A stretch of DNA of 64,000 nt, taken from positions 133,557,989 to 133,621,988 of the forward strand of contig CP136068.1 in assembly GCA_032622095.1 (NCBI GenBank). The letters are read 5' to 3'. Below are positions 54,674 through 64,000 of the stretch, piece after piece. Made by a program: the position numbers and the translations under genes. Below the pieces are notes generated by a model. That model had not been told where the DNA came from and made no database searches. It saw nothing but the letters and a program-made list of their open reading frames with translations. Source of the DNA: Siphonodentalium dalli (taxonomy: Eukaryota; Mollusca; Scaphopoda; Gadilida; Siphonodentaliidae). Within the stretch, counting starts at the first letter, position 1, and each line of letters starts with the position of its first letter.

Positions 54674-55637
54674 GATAACGTCAACTTAAAAATAGCGGCG
54701 TCTGGTCGTACTCGGCAAAGAGTATATGGCGATGAAATTAATAAAAACAAATTTAGTTTGTTTTATTTCTGAAAATCTTCGTTATGTCGTTAATATGATA
54801 TTTCCAAAAGGAAGGAATATTTCTGAGATAACTGTCCGGAAAAAATTATATTTTGAAGAACGTATTTTTAACGACATAATGGGCATCCCTCTGAAACAGT
54901 TTATAACACCACAATTGATCAAATAAATGGGAATAGACCATTATACTGGTAGCGTTTGACAATCCCTTATCAGAGCGGTATATGCACTTGTGTGCGTTCA
55001 CAGTGAAATTAACTATACACCCACAGTCGCCCCATGCACTATTAAACCGGCAGCGTCATTAGATGACTGTATATCTGGGAAAACCACATATACCACAACT
55101 AAGCTAACCAACACAAAGTCAATCCCCGTGTGATATTATTCAAATAGCAACCGCATAACAGAACAGAAGATAACCAAACGATACATTCGCTCGATTTCTC
55201 ATGCAACCATATTAGCCATTAAGAATTATTTTGCACAACGCAAAAAGAACATTAGTGAGACACACAATCATTCTGACAGAATACAATATGTAATATCCTT
55301 CTAGGATGTTGTGATGTTTTTCATCGCAGTGAGATAAAGTAATTGATAGGCTTTTAAACGATAAGGGTACAAAGAATAACCCACAGGAAAGCGGTGATAT
55401 CCTTCCACAGAACACACGCATTATCTCTGTATATTTGTGTTTGCAATTTCTCTCCCTTTGAACACTGCCAAACGCACAACGGGAACAGGCATCAGAGAAC
55501 GAAGCAAAATGGTATAAACGGCAGGTGCGCGATGCATCCGGATAACGGGACGAGTTCTCGTTCTTTGACGAACGATTGTGTTTGCGCATTGACGGAGCGC
55601 TCCGTTTGATCTTGGAAATAACATTTTACGTTGTTGC
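54674..55637. other. No recognisable gene
   Basis: Small open frames (54726-54926; 55212-55589 minus) have no recognisable domain. No repeat identified. Confidence 0.45.
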
Positions 55638-57765
55638 TTTCTTTTGAATCGGATTGTTTGTTTGTTATCGCTATTAGATATCACGTGAAGAGCAAAACAT
55701 TTATGTAACATCTCATACTCGATGAACTTCTATCGTTATTACACATGAGGTGGCTAGAGGCGGAGTACCACCTGTTGTCTTTCCATTAGCAGTGCTCCTC
55801 CCCTAAATGATTCAATTTCATTCGAGGGAACGGAGGTGGTGGTGGCTTCTGCTGTGGCGCGATGGCAGTGGCAAAATAGAAAGATACAGGTTTATCTTCG
55901 AGACGATTGCGTCATCGTTAGTTCCCCAAGAGGTTTTGGACCAGGATAAATAGATTACAATATTCAACCTGGCACATCTATGTGTCAGAGGGTATACGAT
56001 TCGAGGGGCCACACTTGGTAGATTCGGAAGAACTGAAAACCTTCAAAGAAAGACTTGATTTGGGAACTTTGGCACATCAGATATAAATTCGATGATTAAT
56101 AATCCAATACGGTATATGCACACAAACAGCTTGCAACTCGTGAAAACTTAATATTCCGTAACTTTCGGCTAAAAGTAATCGCGATTTATGTTATGTTATA
56201 TGTTATGTTATTACACATGAGGTGGCTCGAGGCGGAGTAACACCTGATTTATGTTATGTTATATGTTATGTTATTACACATGAGGTGGCTCGAGGGGGAG
56301 TAACACCTGCTGTCTTTCCATTGGCATTAGTAGTGCTCCTCCCCTAAATGATTCAATTTCATTCGAGGGAACTGAACAAACTCAATGCAGGGATTACCAA
56401 CTTTACCTAGCTTGATGACTCGGTAAGACCGTTGATACCGGCGAAGTTTTACCCACATTTGGTGGACTTCCGCGATATTAAGAAATATACTAAGCGAATT
56501 ATCAATATGTTGCCCTTATTAAGCACACAAAATATCGAATAAAATTTGTGTAAAAATTTCGTACCTGAAGTTTGGAAAGTTCCACAAGAACCAAAAAACT
56601 ATATCACGATAATCTCCCATTATTTTATCAACACAACAGTCTAAACGTACATGGGCGGCATTGTCGTGACAACGCGCATGACAAGTCAAACACAATATTT
56701 CTAATTTGCTGTAATTTTGACGAGTAGCTTGCGAAAATCGTCAACAAAACAACCGCCCTAATTCTCCATTCTGTAATTAAGTTTTTAGTGAGGGAATTGT
56801 TCTCAAAGCACATGGGAAATTTGACTTTGGGGCGATCGGTTTCGGCCATTTTATCTGGAAATCACAGCGCTAGATATAGAAAATCAGACTAGTATACCCA
56901 GCCGTGACATAGTCACAAAGAGGAAGTACACGTACATGTATGACTGGTGCGATCTGGTATAGGGATTAGGTGTTGGATTCTGCTGTGGCGATAGCAGTTG
57001 CAAAATAGAAAGATAAACATTTACCCTCGAGACGATTACTTCATCATCAATTCCCATGCAACAGGTTATAGACACGCATAGAGCGGACTTGAGGCATCGT
57101 TATAATCCTTTAGCATTCACGTCAGTACCATATTCCAAGACAAGCGACATCAACTGCTTGTAAACTATAATCATATCACGTGTTTTTCGATTATGATTAT
57201 TTCGGCATTTTATGAGACAGTGTGACGATGCCGAATTTGTCAGTCGCATGGAACAACGAATCAATAGTGGTTGAACTTATTATCAAGATCCGCTGAGAAT
57301 ACACATGCCATTACTTTAATAATTATAATATATACTATATTATTATTAATGTGATTGTATGTGTATTTATTGGTTGATTTTGACAATAATTTCCAACATG
57401 TGATGGATAACGTTACCCAAGATATCTGAAACGTGAATCCGGTTTCACACATGTCGTAATCTCGTCGGAAACGTGAACATTGATGTCGTAAACTCGTCTA
57501 AAACGTGATTTTACAACTGCGGAGCTGATGTCTTCTTTCTGCTATATTTCAATGTGTAACCTCTCATATCCCGTGAACTTATATCGTTATTGCGCGCGAG
57601 ATGATCACCTGTTGACTCTCCAATTTAGTGGTGCTCTTACCCTATATAACTGATTCCATTTCATTCGCGCGAACTGATGTGGTGGGTTTTGTTGTGGCGA
57701 TGACAATTGGTAAAACAAGGCGGACCAGTCACCCGTCAAAGTGACACTTTCGACGACATTATTTC
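55638..57765. repeat. Cluster of one dispersed repeat family
   Basis: A block with CTCATACTCGATGAACTTCT, ATCGTTATTACACATGAGGT, GGAGTACCACCTG, GCTCCTCCCCTAAATGATTC and CATTCGAGGGAAC occurs at 55700-55930. It recurs partly at 56186-56390 and, more diverged, at 57540-57730. A second shared block (CTGCTGTGGCG, GCAAAATAGAAAGATA, GAGACGATT) occurs at 55850-55935 and 56975-57040. At 56186-56308 a ~63-bp unit (TTTATGTTATGTTATATG through GGAGTAACACCTG) is tandemly duplicated. Confidence 0.75.
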
Positions 57766-57990
57766 GGAAGTTTTGTTTTGGACAAACTCGACTTGGTACA
57801 TGCACTTATTTATGATTCTTTAATGTTGGCTCAATAAAGTGCATTCTTAATTAAATATTTACACTCAAACTTGTATTCGCGCTGTGGAACTTGCATGCAG
57901 AACGTCGATTGGTTGAAATCGCGTCATGTGACGTGACGGTCGCGCGAGAGCTCCTACCTGCTTTCATAGTGTATGAATGCAACATGTACA

Positions 57991-58186
57991 TTAATGCTCT
58001 AAATAATCGACCCCTTAACCACAGCATAATTATGGGTAACTTTTCAGGATTTAGTCGGAAATATGGCTTGTTGCCATTCATCGGAAAGCTCTCGGGACAA
58101 GCCATATTTCCGACTAAATCCTGAAAAGTTACCCATAATTATGCTGTGGTTAAGGGGTCGATTAATGAGGGCATTACTGTAAATCG
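57991..58186. mobile_element. Palindromic MITE with perfect 65-bp arms (family I)
   Basis: 58007-58071 is the exact reverse complement of 58097-58161 (TCGACCCCTTAACCACAGCA ... ATGGCTTGT), with a 25-bp loop. Outside the perfect arms the ends are an imperfect inverse (TTAATGCTCTAAATAA and TTAATGAGGGCATTA). A one-armed relative is at 3279-3393. Confidence 0.9.
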
Positions 58187-58284
58187 CCATCAGAATATCG
58201 TTGAAACTGGAGGCCAATTGCTCTTTTATTCTGCAAGCTGAGTGTAAATATAAGGAGAATAAATGTTAATTTTGGAGTATGCAT

Positions 58285-58370
58285 TGATGCAAATTGGTCT
58301 GACATGTTTTATGTGTGGAACGCTTTCGCGTCACACACAAAATGTCAGACCAACTTGCATCCAAAAACTC
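58285..58370. repeat. Imperfect palindrome
   Basis: ATGCAAATTGGTCTGACAT and ATGTCAGACCAACTTGCAT are inverse, with GTGTGGAACGC/GCGTCACAC towards the centre. A hairpin of about 70 bp in all, right beside the family I MITE. Confidence 0.75.
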
Positions 58371-58498
58371 CAAGGAACGCACGCAAATTAACATACATTA
58401 CTCGTATAATTGAGAGGGTAATCCAAGTACCCAATACTCAATAACAAGCGACACACAAATGTGAACTATTGTGGTTCCATTTCCCTCGCGTGACGCAA

Positions 58499-58660
58499 AC
58501 TGAGAGGTAGTAGAGTGAGTGGTTTGGGTGGCCAGCCCGGGATTCTCGAAAGGGCCGAGAGGCACCTCTCCTTAATCCCAACTGAGAGGTGTAGTAGGGA
58601 GAGTGGTTTGGGGGGCTAACCCCGGGATGGTCGAATAGACCGAGAGGTCTATTCCTTCAC
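58499..58660. repeat. 81-bp GC-rich tandem duplication
   Basis: Two units, each beginning ACTGAGAGGT (58499 and 58580) and sharing GTAGTAG, AGTGGTTTGG, CCCGGGAT and CGAGAGG. Each can form short stems (GAGAGGCACCTCTC; GACCGAGAGGTC). GC content is well above the surroundings. It lies directly 3' of the minus-strand ORF element and is probably its 3' region. Confidence 0.8.
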
Positions 58661-59730
58661 CCCTCATTTTTTAAGCTTTATTTATTGAGAATAAAAAAAA
58701 ACAAAAAAACAATGCAATCGAATACAATAACAAATTTTAGTTCATTTTTTCTTTTTCTTCTTTCTTTTTGGAAGTTTTTCTTATGAAGATTATGGAGATG
58801 GAGGAGCTTCCTGTTGGTGCTGTTGAATGAGACGTCGGAGTTTTTCTTCCGTGTCTTTAAAACTTTGCTGTTGCAGTCTCTTGGCTTCTTCAAATTGAAG
58901 TTTCTGCTCCTTTTTCGCCATTTCCACAGTTCTGTTGTTCTCAGCAATTATCTCTTCAACAGACTGGGTGGTGTCTGTACTGATGTTGTTGTTGCCAGTG
59001 GTAGAGCTGGGAGGCACCGGGATGTGCTGGTACTCCGGTGTCCGTGGTGGCAAGCAATCCAGTTCCACCTCGAAGCTGGCGGCAGGAACAGCAGGGGTGG
59101 TTTCCTGCTCCCTTTCTCCGCTCGCCTCGACGACGACAGCAGGGACCTCCGGCAGATCCACGGAGTCCCTGCTAGCTGGTACGATGTCGCCTGTCTCCAT
59201 GCAGGTCGGGTCGTCTGGGCGTCTTTCAGACAACTCCGACCTACCGGCTGTGACAACGGACGTCGGCTGAACCACACGGGGAGGGGTGACTGGCAGATCA
59301 ACAGTCACCCCCTTCTTCTTCCATTTCGCCCGTCTGGCGGCGTCCCTTCTTCTCCTTGATGGCGTCTTCTTCTTGGGAGGCCCCTTCTTTCCACTCTTCA
59401 GTCTTGGAGTTGGTGTCCCGGGCTTGCGATCTCTGGATGCCAGCATCTTCAGTCCGGAACTCCAAGCAAAGGGTCAGGTAGCCCCTGCTAGACTGGAGAC
59501 TCCAGTTAGCAATGTCCACTACCGAACTCCTTTGCACTACGGCCAACACGGCGTCTGGGATTAAATCCATAAGCCTAATCCAAAACCGTCTCACTGGCGT
59601 TAAGCACGGGGGCAGCTGCACCCGGAGGCGCGGCCACACGACTCACCCGTGCTCAACGCTCTGACAAAAGAGGAACTAATAAGGTCGAAGCAATCACGAC
59701 CGTTTCGCTCCACTCCCTGCCAGAGAGGTG
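58661..59730 (-). pseudogene. Unrecognised GC-rich retroelement-like ORF, frameshifted
   Basis: On the minus strand, a first frame (from ATG 59639 or 59570) reads IPDAVLAVVQRSS, IANWSLQSSRGYLTLCLEFR. After a one-base shift near 59450, a second frame, 59446-58790, gives 218 residues: a Lys/Arg-rich segment (GKKGPPKKKTPSRRRRDAAR), a Pro/Thr/Ser/acidic linker and a charged, Gln-rich helical C-terminus (EEAKRLQQQSFKDTEEKLRR). An AATAAA-like signal and A-rich tail lie at about 58695-58680. The SRG...L...F then PSRRRRDAAR order resembles gag/ORF1-like proteins of invertebrate retroelements as I know them (inference). GC content is far above its neighbours. I cannot name the family. Confidence 0.6.
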
Positions 59731-59862
59731 TGGTCAATAATATCATTTTATATATACACTGAGTTCACAGAATGCCATACTGTCTTTTGATTGGACAGAG
59801 CGCAATCACCTATCAGAGAGTATAGTTTTGACACTATAGTCGAGCGATCGAACTACATGTAC

Positions 59863-60864
59863 CATCATCATCATCAATCATCATCAATTTTAGAGGACTA
59901 AGTGGCGATGACTTTTACCCCTTGCAAAAAATAAATTAACATGAAGTATTTATAGATGGAACGACTTTGAACAGTTACTGTATATGGATTTGTCCGTATA
60001 CTGGATATCATATTTATTTATTCAAATTCGAATCTTTCGCACCAGAAAACAGTATCGATTGTTCCTTGAACTCGTCTAGCGTGTTTGCTTCAACAATATG
60101 ATCTGGAAGATTGTTCCACGGCGACACAATCCTTTGTGTAAAGAAGAACATATACATGTATATACGCACATCTTTATTTGTTTATTTTTCTTGTTGTATC
60201 TTCAGTTTGTGTCCTCTCATTCTTTGGTATGACGCTTTTTCGAAAAGAATACTGTTGTCGATATATAGTATTCGTGTATCAGTTTAAACTCCTCTATGAG
60301 ATCTCCCCTTTTACGGTGATATTTGAGCGACATAAGACAGGATTTGCAGAGTATTTCCTTATAAATTATAGGTAATGTCCAAAATTTTGAAATAATTTTT
60401 GTCGCCCTCCTTTGGACTGACTCTATAGTGTTTTTGTAAGTATACACTATTCACGCTGTTCCCATATTCTATAATCGGCCGGATCATGCAATGTCCGTAT
60501 TAGCGTAGACACATGTATAATATCTTTGTCCTTGTACTCGAAAGATCGATTGTTCGCATAAAGTATTTTGATTTCTTTCGTTGATTTGTTTGTTCAAATT
60601 CAGTTGGTTATCTATAATCACCCCGAGGTCTTTCTCTTCTTGAGATGCCGATATTGGTGTTCTTTTAGATGAGTCAGTCATGTAATACGCTCTGTTAGGG
60701 TTATTGTATCCGAATTGAAGGACATGTATTTTGTCGGCATTGAAGTGCAGATGTCATTTGTTGGATCAAAGGCAGATCAAGTCAATGTATAATTATAAAT
60801 CATGTGTGTCGTAAATTTTAGTGTCGTCAGCGAACATTTTACAGTAGCAGTTGAGATTGTCGGG
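59863..60864 (-). pseudogene. CR1/L2-like LINE, 3' end with TGATGA tail
   Basis: On the minus strand the RT motif FADDTK occurs near 60830, then EEKDLGVIIDNQLN (~60640), VQRRATKII (~60410), LKYHRKRGDLIE (~60320) and a clean C-terminus (FFTQRIVSPWNNLPDHIVEA ... stop at 60014), each in one of several shifted frames. The 3' UTR ends in a (TGA)n-like tail (CATCATCATCATCAATCATC on the plus strand, 59863). FADD is intact but the reading frame is broken. It is 5'-truncated where a MITE begins at 60865. Confidence 0.88.
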
Positions 60865-61170
60865 TAAGGGTGAGTTCATACGCTGGCAAGTTTGCACGGT
60901 ATGTTTTGCAGGCATTGCGTCATATCAAACCACATGGTGCCAGAATATGAACGGAAGCATACATATAACATGCATCTTTACCAAAGCAAACTACATGAGA
61001 AGTAAAATTTCGGTAGTTCCACTTGTAACGGTGCTACATGTTCTAGCATTTACCTTCAAATATATACCTGTATGATTGATTCTTGCGAGATAATTGCATG
61101 TTATTTACAGGCAAATTCCGGTAGCATCGATACAGGTGGAACTACAGAGAATCCCGAACAAGTCCACAAT
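60865..61170. mobile_element. MITE family H, one-armed or chimeric copy
   Basis: TAAGGGTGAGTTCATACGCT, GGCAAGTTTGCACGG and TTTGCAGGCATTGCGTCAT match one arm of the 27-28 kb copies. The right end (CCCGAACAAGTCCACAATAT, GTCTTTAA) instead resembles the inverse of the family E terminus (TTAAAGACATATTATAGACT). Possibly a chimeric element. Confidence 0.7.
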
Positions 61171-61865
61171 ATGTCTTTAATTATAGACATGTAAGTATGT
61201 TGTCATAATATCTGTATCACCTGACGGGGGATTGAAATTATTTCTTCACAAGAGTATCGTTGATCGTGCAACTCCGGGTCGCTTGTAATGGGTGGAGGAA
61301 GGAACATGTCTTTTGAAGCGGAGACTTCGGGAAGTGTTCTTTTTAAAACTATCATTGGGTGGGTTATTCCAGGTCGAAAATCAGAGTGGTGAAAAGCATT
61401 TACCACAACAGTATCACGGCGAGAATAGCCATTAACTGATTGACAGCGCTGCACTTTACAACAGTATCAGTGCACACTTCGTTTTTCGGTTAATTAATAG
61501 AAGTTGTCCAGATTTACATTGCACGTGGGGATGGTATCTCTTCGAACAGCCAGATGTGGCGGATATGCACAAGGTGTCTTTCCGATATTTACAGGCACGC
61601 GCACTAAGACAGATTCTCTCCTCAGACGTTGTATAGCTGTTGGGCGTATCCGTTGAATGGTCCTTGCTAACATATACCTTGGTGATCAACAAGTGTTGTA
61701 AACAATCCGACGCCGCAGTGGTATACGCGAAGACTCACGCCACCTCAATATATATGTAATGGGAAGTTTTGTAGGTTAGCTATATCTTTCAAAAGAGGAA
61801 GTTTTAACACGTTTTGAAATGTTTTCAGCCTAGAAAATTTCGATTCCGTCGCACAAAGGCGGTCC
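61171..61865. other. No recognisable gene
   Basis: Short minus-strand frames (61203-61454, 61456-61692) have no domain signature. Confidence 0.4.
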
Positions 61866-62110
61866 AGATACTAGATAGATAGTTTATTGTCATAAACTCA
61901 ACATAAAAAACTCAACAAAAACAAAAAAAACAAAAAAAATAAACTCAACATGGAAAATTGACAAATGCGGACAATTACATTTTACATTTATAACAAACAA
62001 GCAAAAAAACATAAGCAAACTAGAATGCACTCACTGGAGCTGCCTGTACTTGCGCCCATTACACATTTACAGCTAAAATGGTGACATGGAAGCCGAAAAC
62101 AAAACTGCAT
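61866..62110 (-). mobile_element. Possible retroposon 3' end, minus strand
   Basis: On the minus strand, ATGACAATAAACTATCTATC followed by TAGTATCT looks like a non-LTR 3' end with a short (ATCT)n tail. A-rich runs lie at 61913-61943. No coding part is visible. Confidence 0.4.
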
Positions 62111-63289
62111 GGGGGTCGGTTAAAGTGATGCCATTTTGGCCAGTTACACCATTAATGTGAAGAAAAAGACGCGACCACCGCAATTCGAATAGGAAGGACA
62201 ATGAAGTAAAAAAGTGGATGATAAAAATCGTTCTTAATTATGAGTTTTTTGTTTCGTTTTCGGCACTTAATTTATGGATGATTTTGTGTATTTTCGCCAT
62301 TCCTGTGTGACGCGAGTGGTGGTGATGGCAAGTATTTTCAATTTCGTTTTTCAGGTAAGCGGGAAATTTCTCTGGAATTTTTAAAAATTATTTCGTAACA
62401 CATCGGACCCTGGATATTAAATCAATAGGCAGTATACACATTTATTCTCTCACAATCACAAACTGACATCTTTAATTTGTATGTTATACGCCTTTTTTTA
62501 GAAGTACAGTGTTGTTGCTGTGTCGTATTGATGCCCCATGCATGTGTGCCGTACGCACCCCGTTGACGTCACATGACGTTGATACGTTTCGTATCAACAA
62601 TGAACACGGAACCATAAAAATAAAAGCATCACACATGACAAAACTAGCCTTACATGTGCCTCAATAAACATTGTACTTAATTATGTTTAATTAAATTCGC
62701 AGATTCTCGGACGTTTGTCGTGTAATAAACACAAAACAACACGTGGGATAATGGGTTTGTCGATACGTCACTTGTGCCATCGCGGAAGGATAGACCTCAA
62801 GGCTGCATGCTCATCTCGTTCTATCATTCCGCGCTATTATACGTGTAATTGTGTCGTTACATCAAATCCATTAACACACTCGTGTCGCGTTCTGTGTATG
62901 CAATACACGCACAATTAATATATATATACAAATAAGCCCATATCGGCGTTATTTTTGGTTTTATGCTCTATATAAACGTAAAGCCGAGCCATAACACGAA
63001 ATGATAGGTATAAATCCACAAGGAGCTTATTTCAGAATCAAATAATTCCAATATGATCCTATGTGAATATTTAGGTCCAATATTAACCTATTTGTACGGT
63101 GATATGTTGACAGATATACAGTATGCTGGTCTTGAAATATACTTGAACCGAATGTGCACATCTAAAAAGCCATACTTTTGCAACACATCTTCAGTCTTGA
63201 ATTCAGTGTGAACGAATTCATGACATCTGATGGGCTGAACTCTGAAATTAAGTTCGATTTTATTACACCTGAGTCGGGTTTCAGGGTAA
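62111..63289. other. No recognisable gene
   Basis: Contains a GTTGACGTCACATGACGTTGATAC region near 62562 with short inverted repeats. Nothing else supportable. Confidence 0.4.
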
Positions 63290-63322
63290 TCTTCTCTTCT
63301 CTACTATATATTTTCAGACTTC

Positions 63323-63377
<55 letters not shown>

Positions 63378-63861
63378 ATATATCCTTTATAGACTCGAAA
63401 ACGGCTAGACCGATTGAGCCCAAACTTCCTGTCTAAGGGTAAACATCCAAGGGAAGTGCCACCGTAATGGGGATTGATGGTTTAAACGCGTGATAATTTA
63501 TGAGCGTTTGTATATGAGGCGTCGCTATCAAAGAGCGTTTATCTACTTTAGTGAAAATATACGGACTTTGACAGTCTCGGAAACTGGGGATATCGAGACG
63601 AAATTTCGTACTTAGGGGTTCCAAGGGGCGGGGTAGATTTTCGTCGGGTCAGTTTGTCAACCCGAGGTGACCTTGACCTTGAAACGGGTACCCACAAATG
63701 ACCTTGGGCGATATCTGGGTCGTCAGCGGTGACATCGACGTGAAATCGGGACGGTGAATATTTTTGTCGGGTTAGCTGCCGGCGTTACCTTGAAAAACAA
63801 AAATTAATGGATCGACCAAAGCCATGGGACCAATCCCGCCAGTGGCGGGCTAATCTGCTAG
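63290..63861 (+). mobile_element. Non-autonomous Helitron
   Basis: It starts TC (TCTTCTCTTCTCTACTATAT) after A at 63289 and ends CTAG at 63858-63861 before T. A GC hairpin CCCGCC-AGT-GGCGGG (63835-63849) stands 8 nt before the end, the classical Helitron 3' structure. The interior carries AAACGGCTAGACCGATT, a phrase typical of Helitron cargo. There is no Rep/helicase, so it depends on an autonomous partner. Confidence 0.85.
63320..63382. repeat. (GT)n(TA)n microsatellite
   Basis: A GTGTGTGT run followed by about 50 bp of TA repeats near the 5' end of the Helitron. Confidence 0.95.
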
Positions 63862-64000
63862 TATATATGAGATTATTGTCTGTGGCCGGACAATCGCTAT
63901 CCCATAGTATTATTCACATACTGTAAACTTTGGAACAGATTGTAGATCAATAAACATTCACTTTTGCCGGTTACGTGCCTATTTTGAGTCAGCACAGTGC
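63862..64000. other. Window end, no recognisable feature
   Basis: AT-rich flank of the Helitron. Includes GATCAATAAACATTC near 63946, too little to interpret. Confidence 0.4.

Noticed and set aside
58814-59564. Plus-strand open frames of 181, 111 and 92 codons
   Set aside because: They mirror the minus-strand GC-rich ORF, whose Lys/Arg-rich and helical composition is more protein-like; no independent domain on the plus strand.

Overview
This is a eukaryotic, intron-containing, AT-rich genomic window from an invertebrate animal. Repeat content points to a marine lophotrochozoan, most likely a mollusc: several non-LTR retrotransposon lineages, a tRNA-derived SINE with an (AATA)n tail, many foldback MITEs and a non-autonomous Helitron. 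The species cannot be named from sequence alone. There are no operons, CRISPR arrays or rRNA genes, and I found no convincing tRNA gene.

Only one cellular gene can be supported. Six plus-strand exons between 7781 and 25037, all with GT-AG introns and matching splice phases, join into a 393-residue protein with a signal-like N-terminus, three immunoglobulin-like domains and a short hydrophobic C-terminus that looks like a GPI-anchor signal. Its introns total about 16 kb and are packed with mobile DNA: three copies of one MITE family, a 4.2-kb array of a 34-bp minisatellite with higher-order structure, a foldback element carrying a nested hAT-like MITE, a LINE 3' fragment and further MITEs.

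From 25 to 36 kb the window is a graveyard of small DNA elements, many bounded by TTAA and some nested, plus a decayed array of a repeat containing an ATGGCCGCC-like core and a dead CR1-like reverse transcriptase. From about 36.3 to 48.4 kb lies the main composite. An I/Nimb-like LINE on the plus strand is split inside its endonuclease by two insertions: a full-length 5.95-kb L1/Tx1-like LINE on the minus strand (7-bp target duplication, ORF1 intact, ORF2 with one in-frame stop), and a 2.1-kb TIR element. A second TIR element of 1.74 kb follows at 49.4-51.2 kb. It shares a recurring ACTATG-type subterminal motif with the first, and the pair may be an undescribed non-autonomous family.

The last 12 kb holds a near-identical 260-bp duplication (51.5/52.1 kb), a repeat cluster (55.6-57.8 kb), a perfect 65-bp-arm palindrome (58.0 kb), an unrecognised GC-rich retroelement-like ORF on the minus strand with an 81-bp tandem duplication behind it (58.5-59.7 kb), a CR1/L2-like LINE 3' end with a TGATGA tail, and a Helitron end at 63.86 kb. 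I see no multi-gene functional system. The novelty is in the Ig gene and in the mobile-element architecture.
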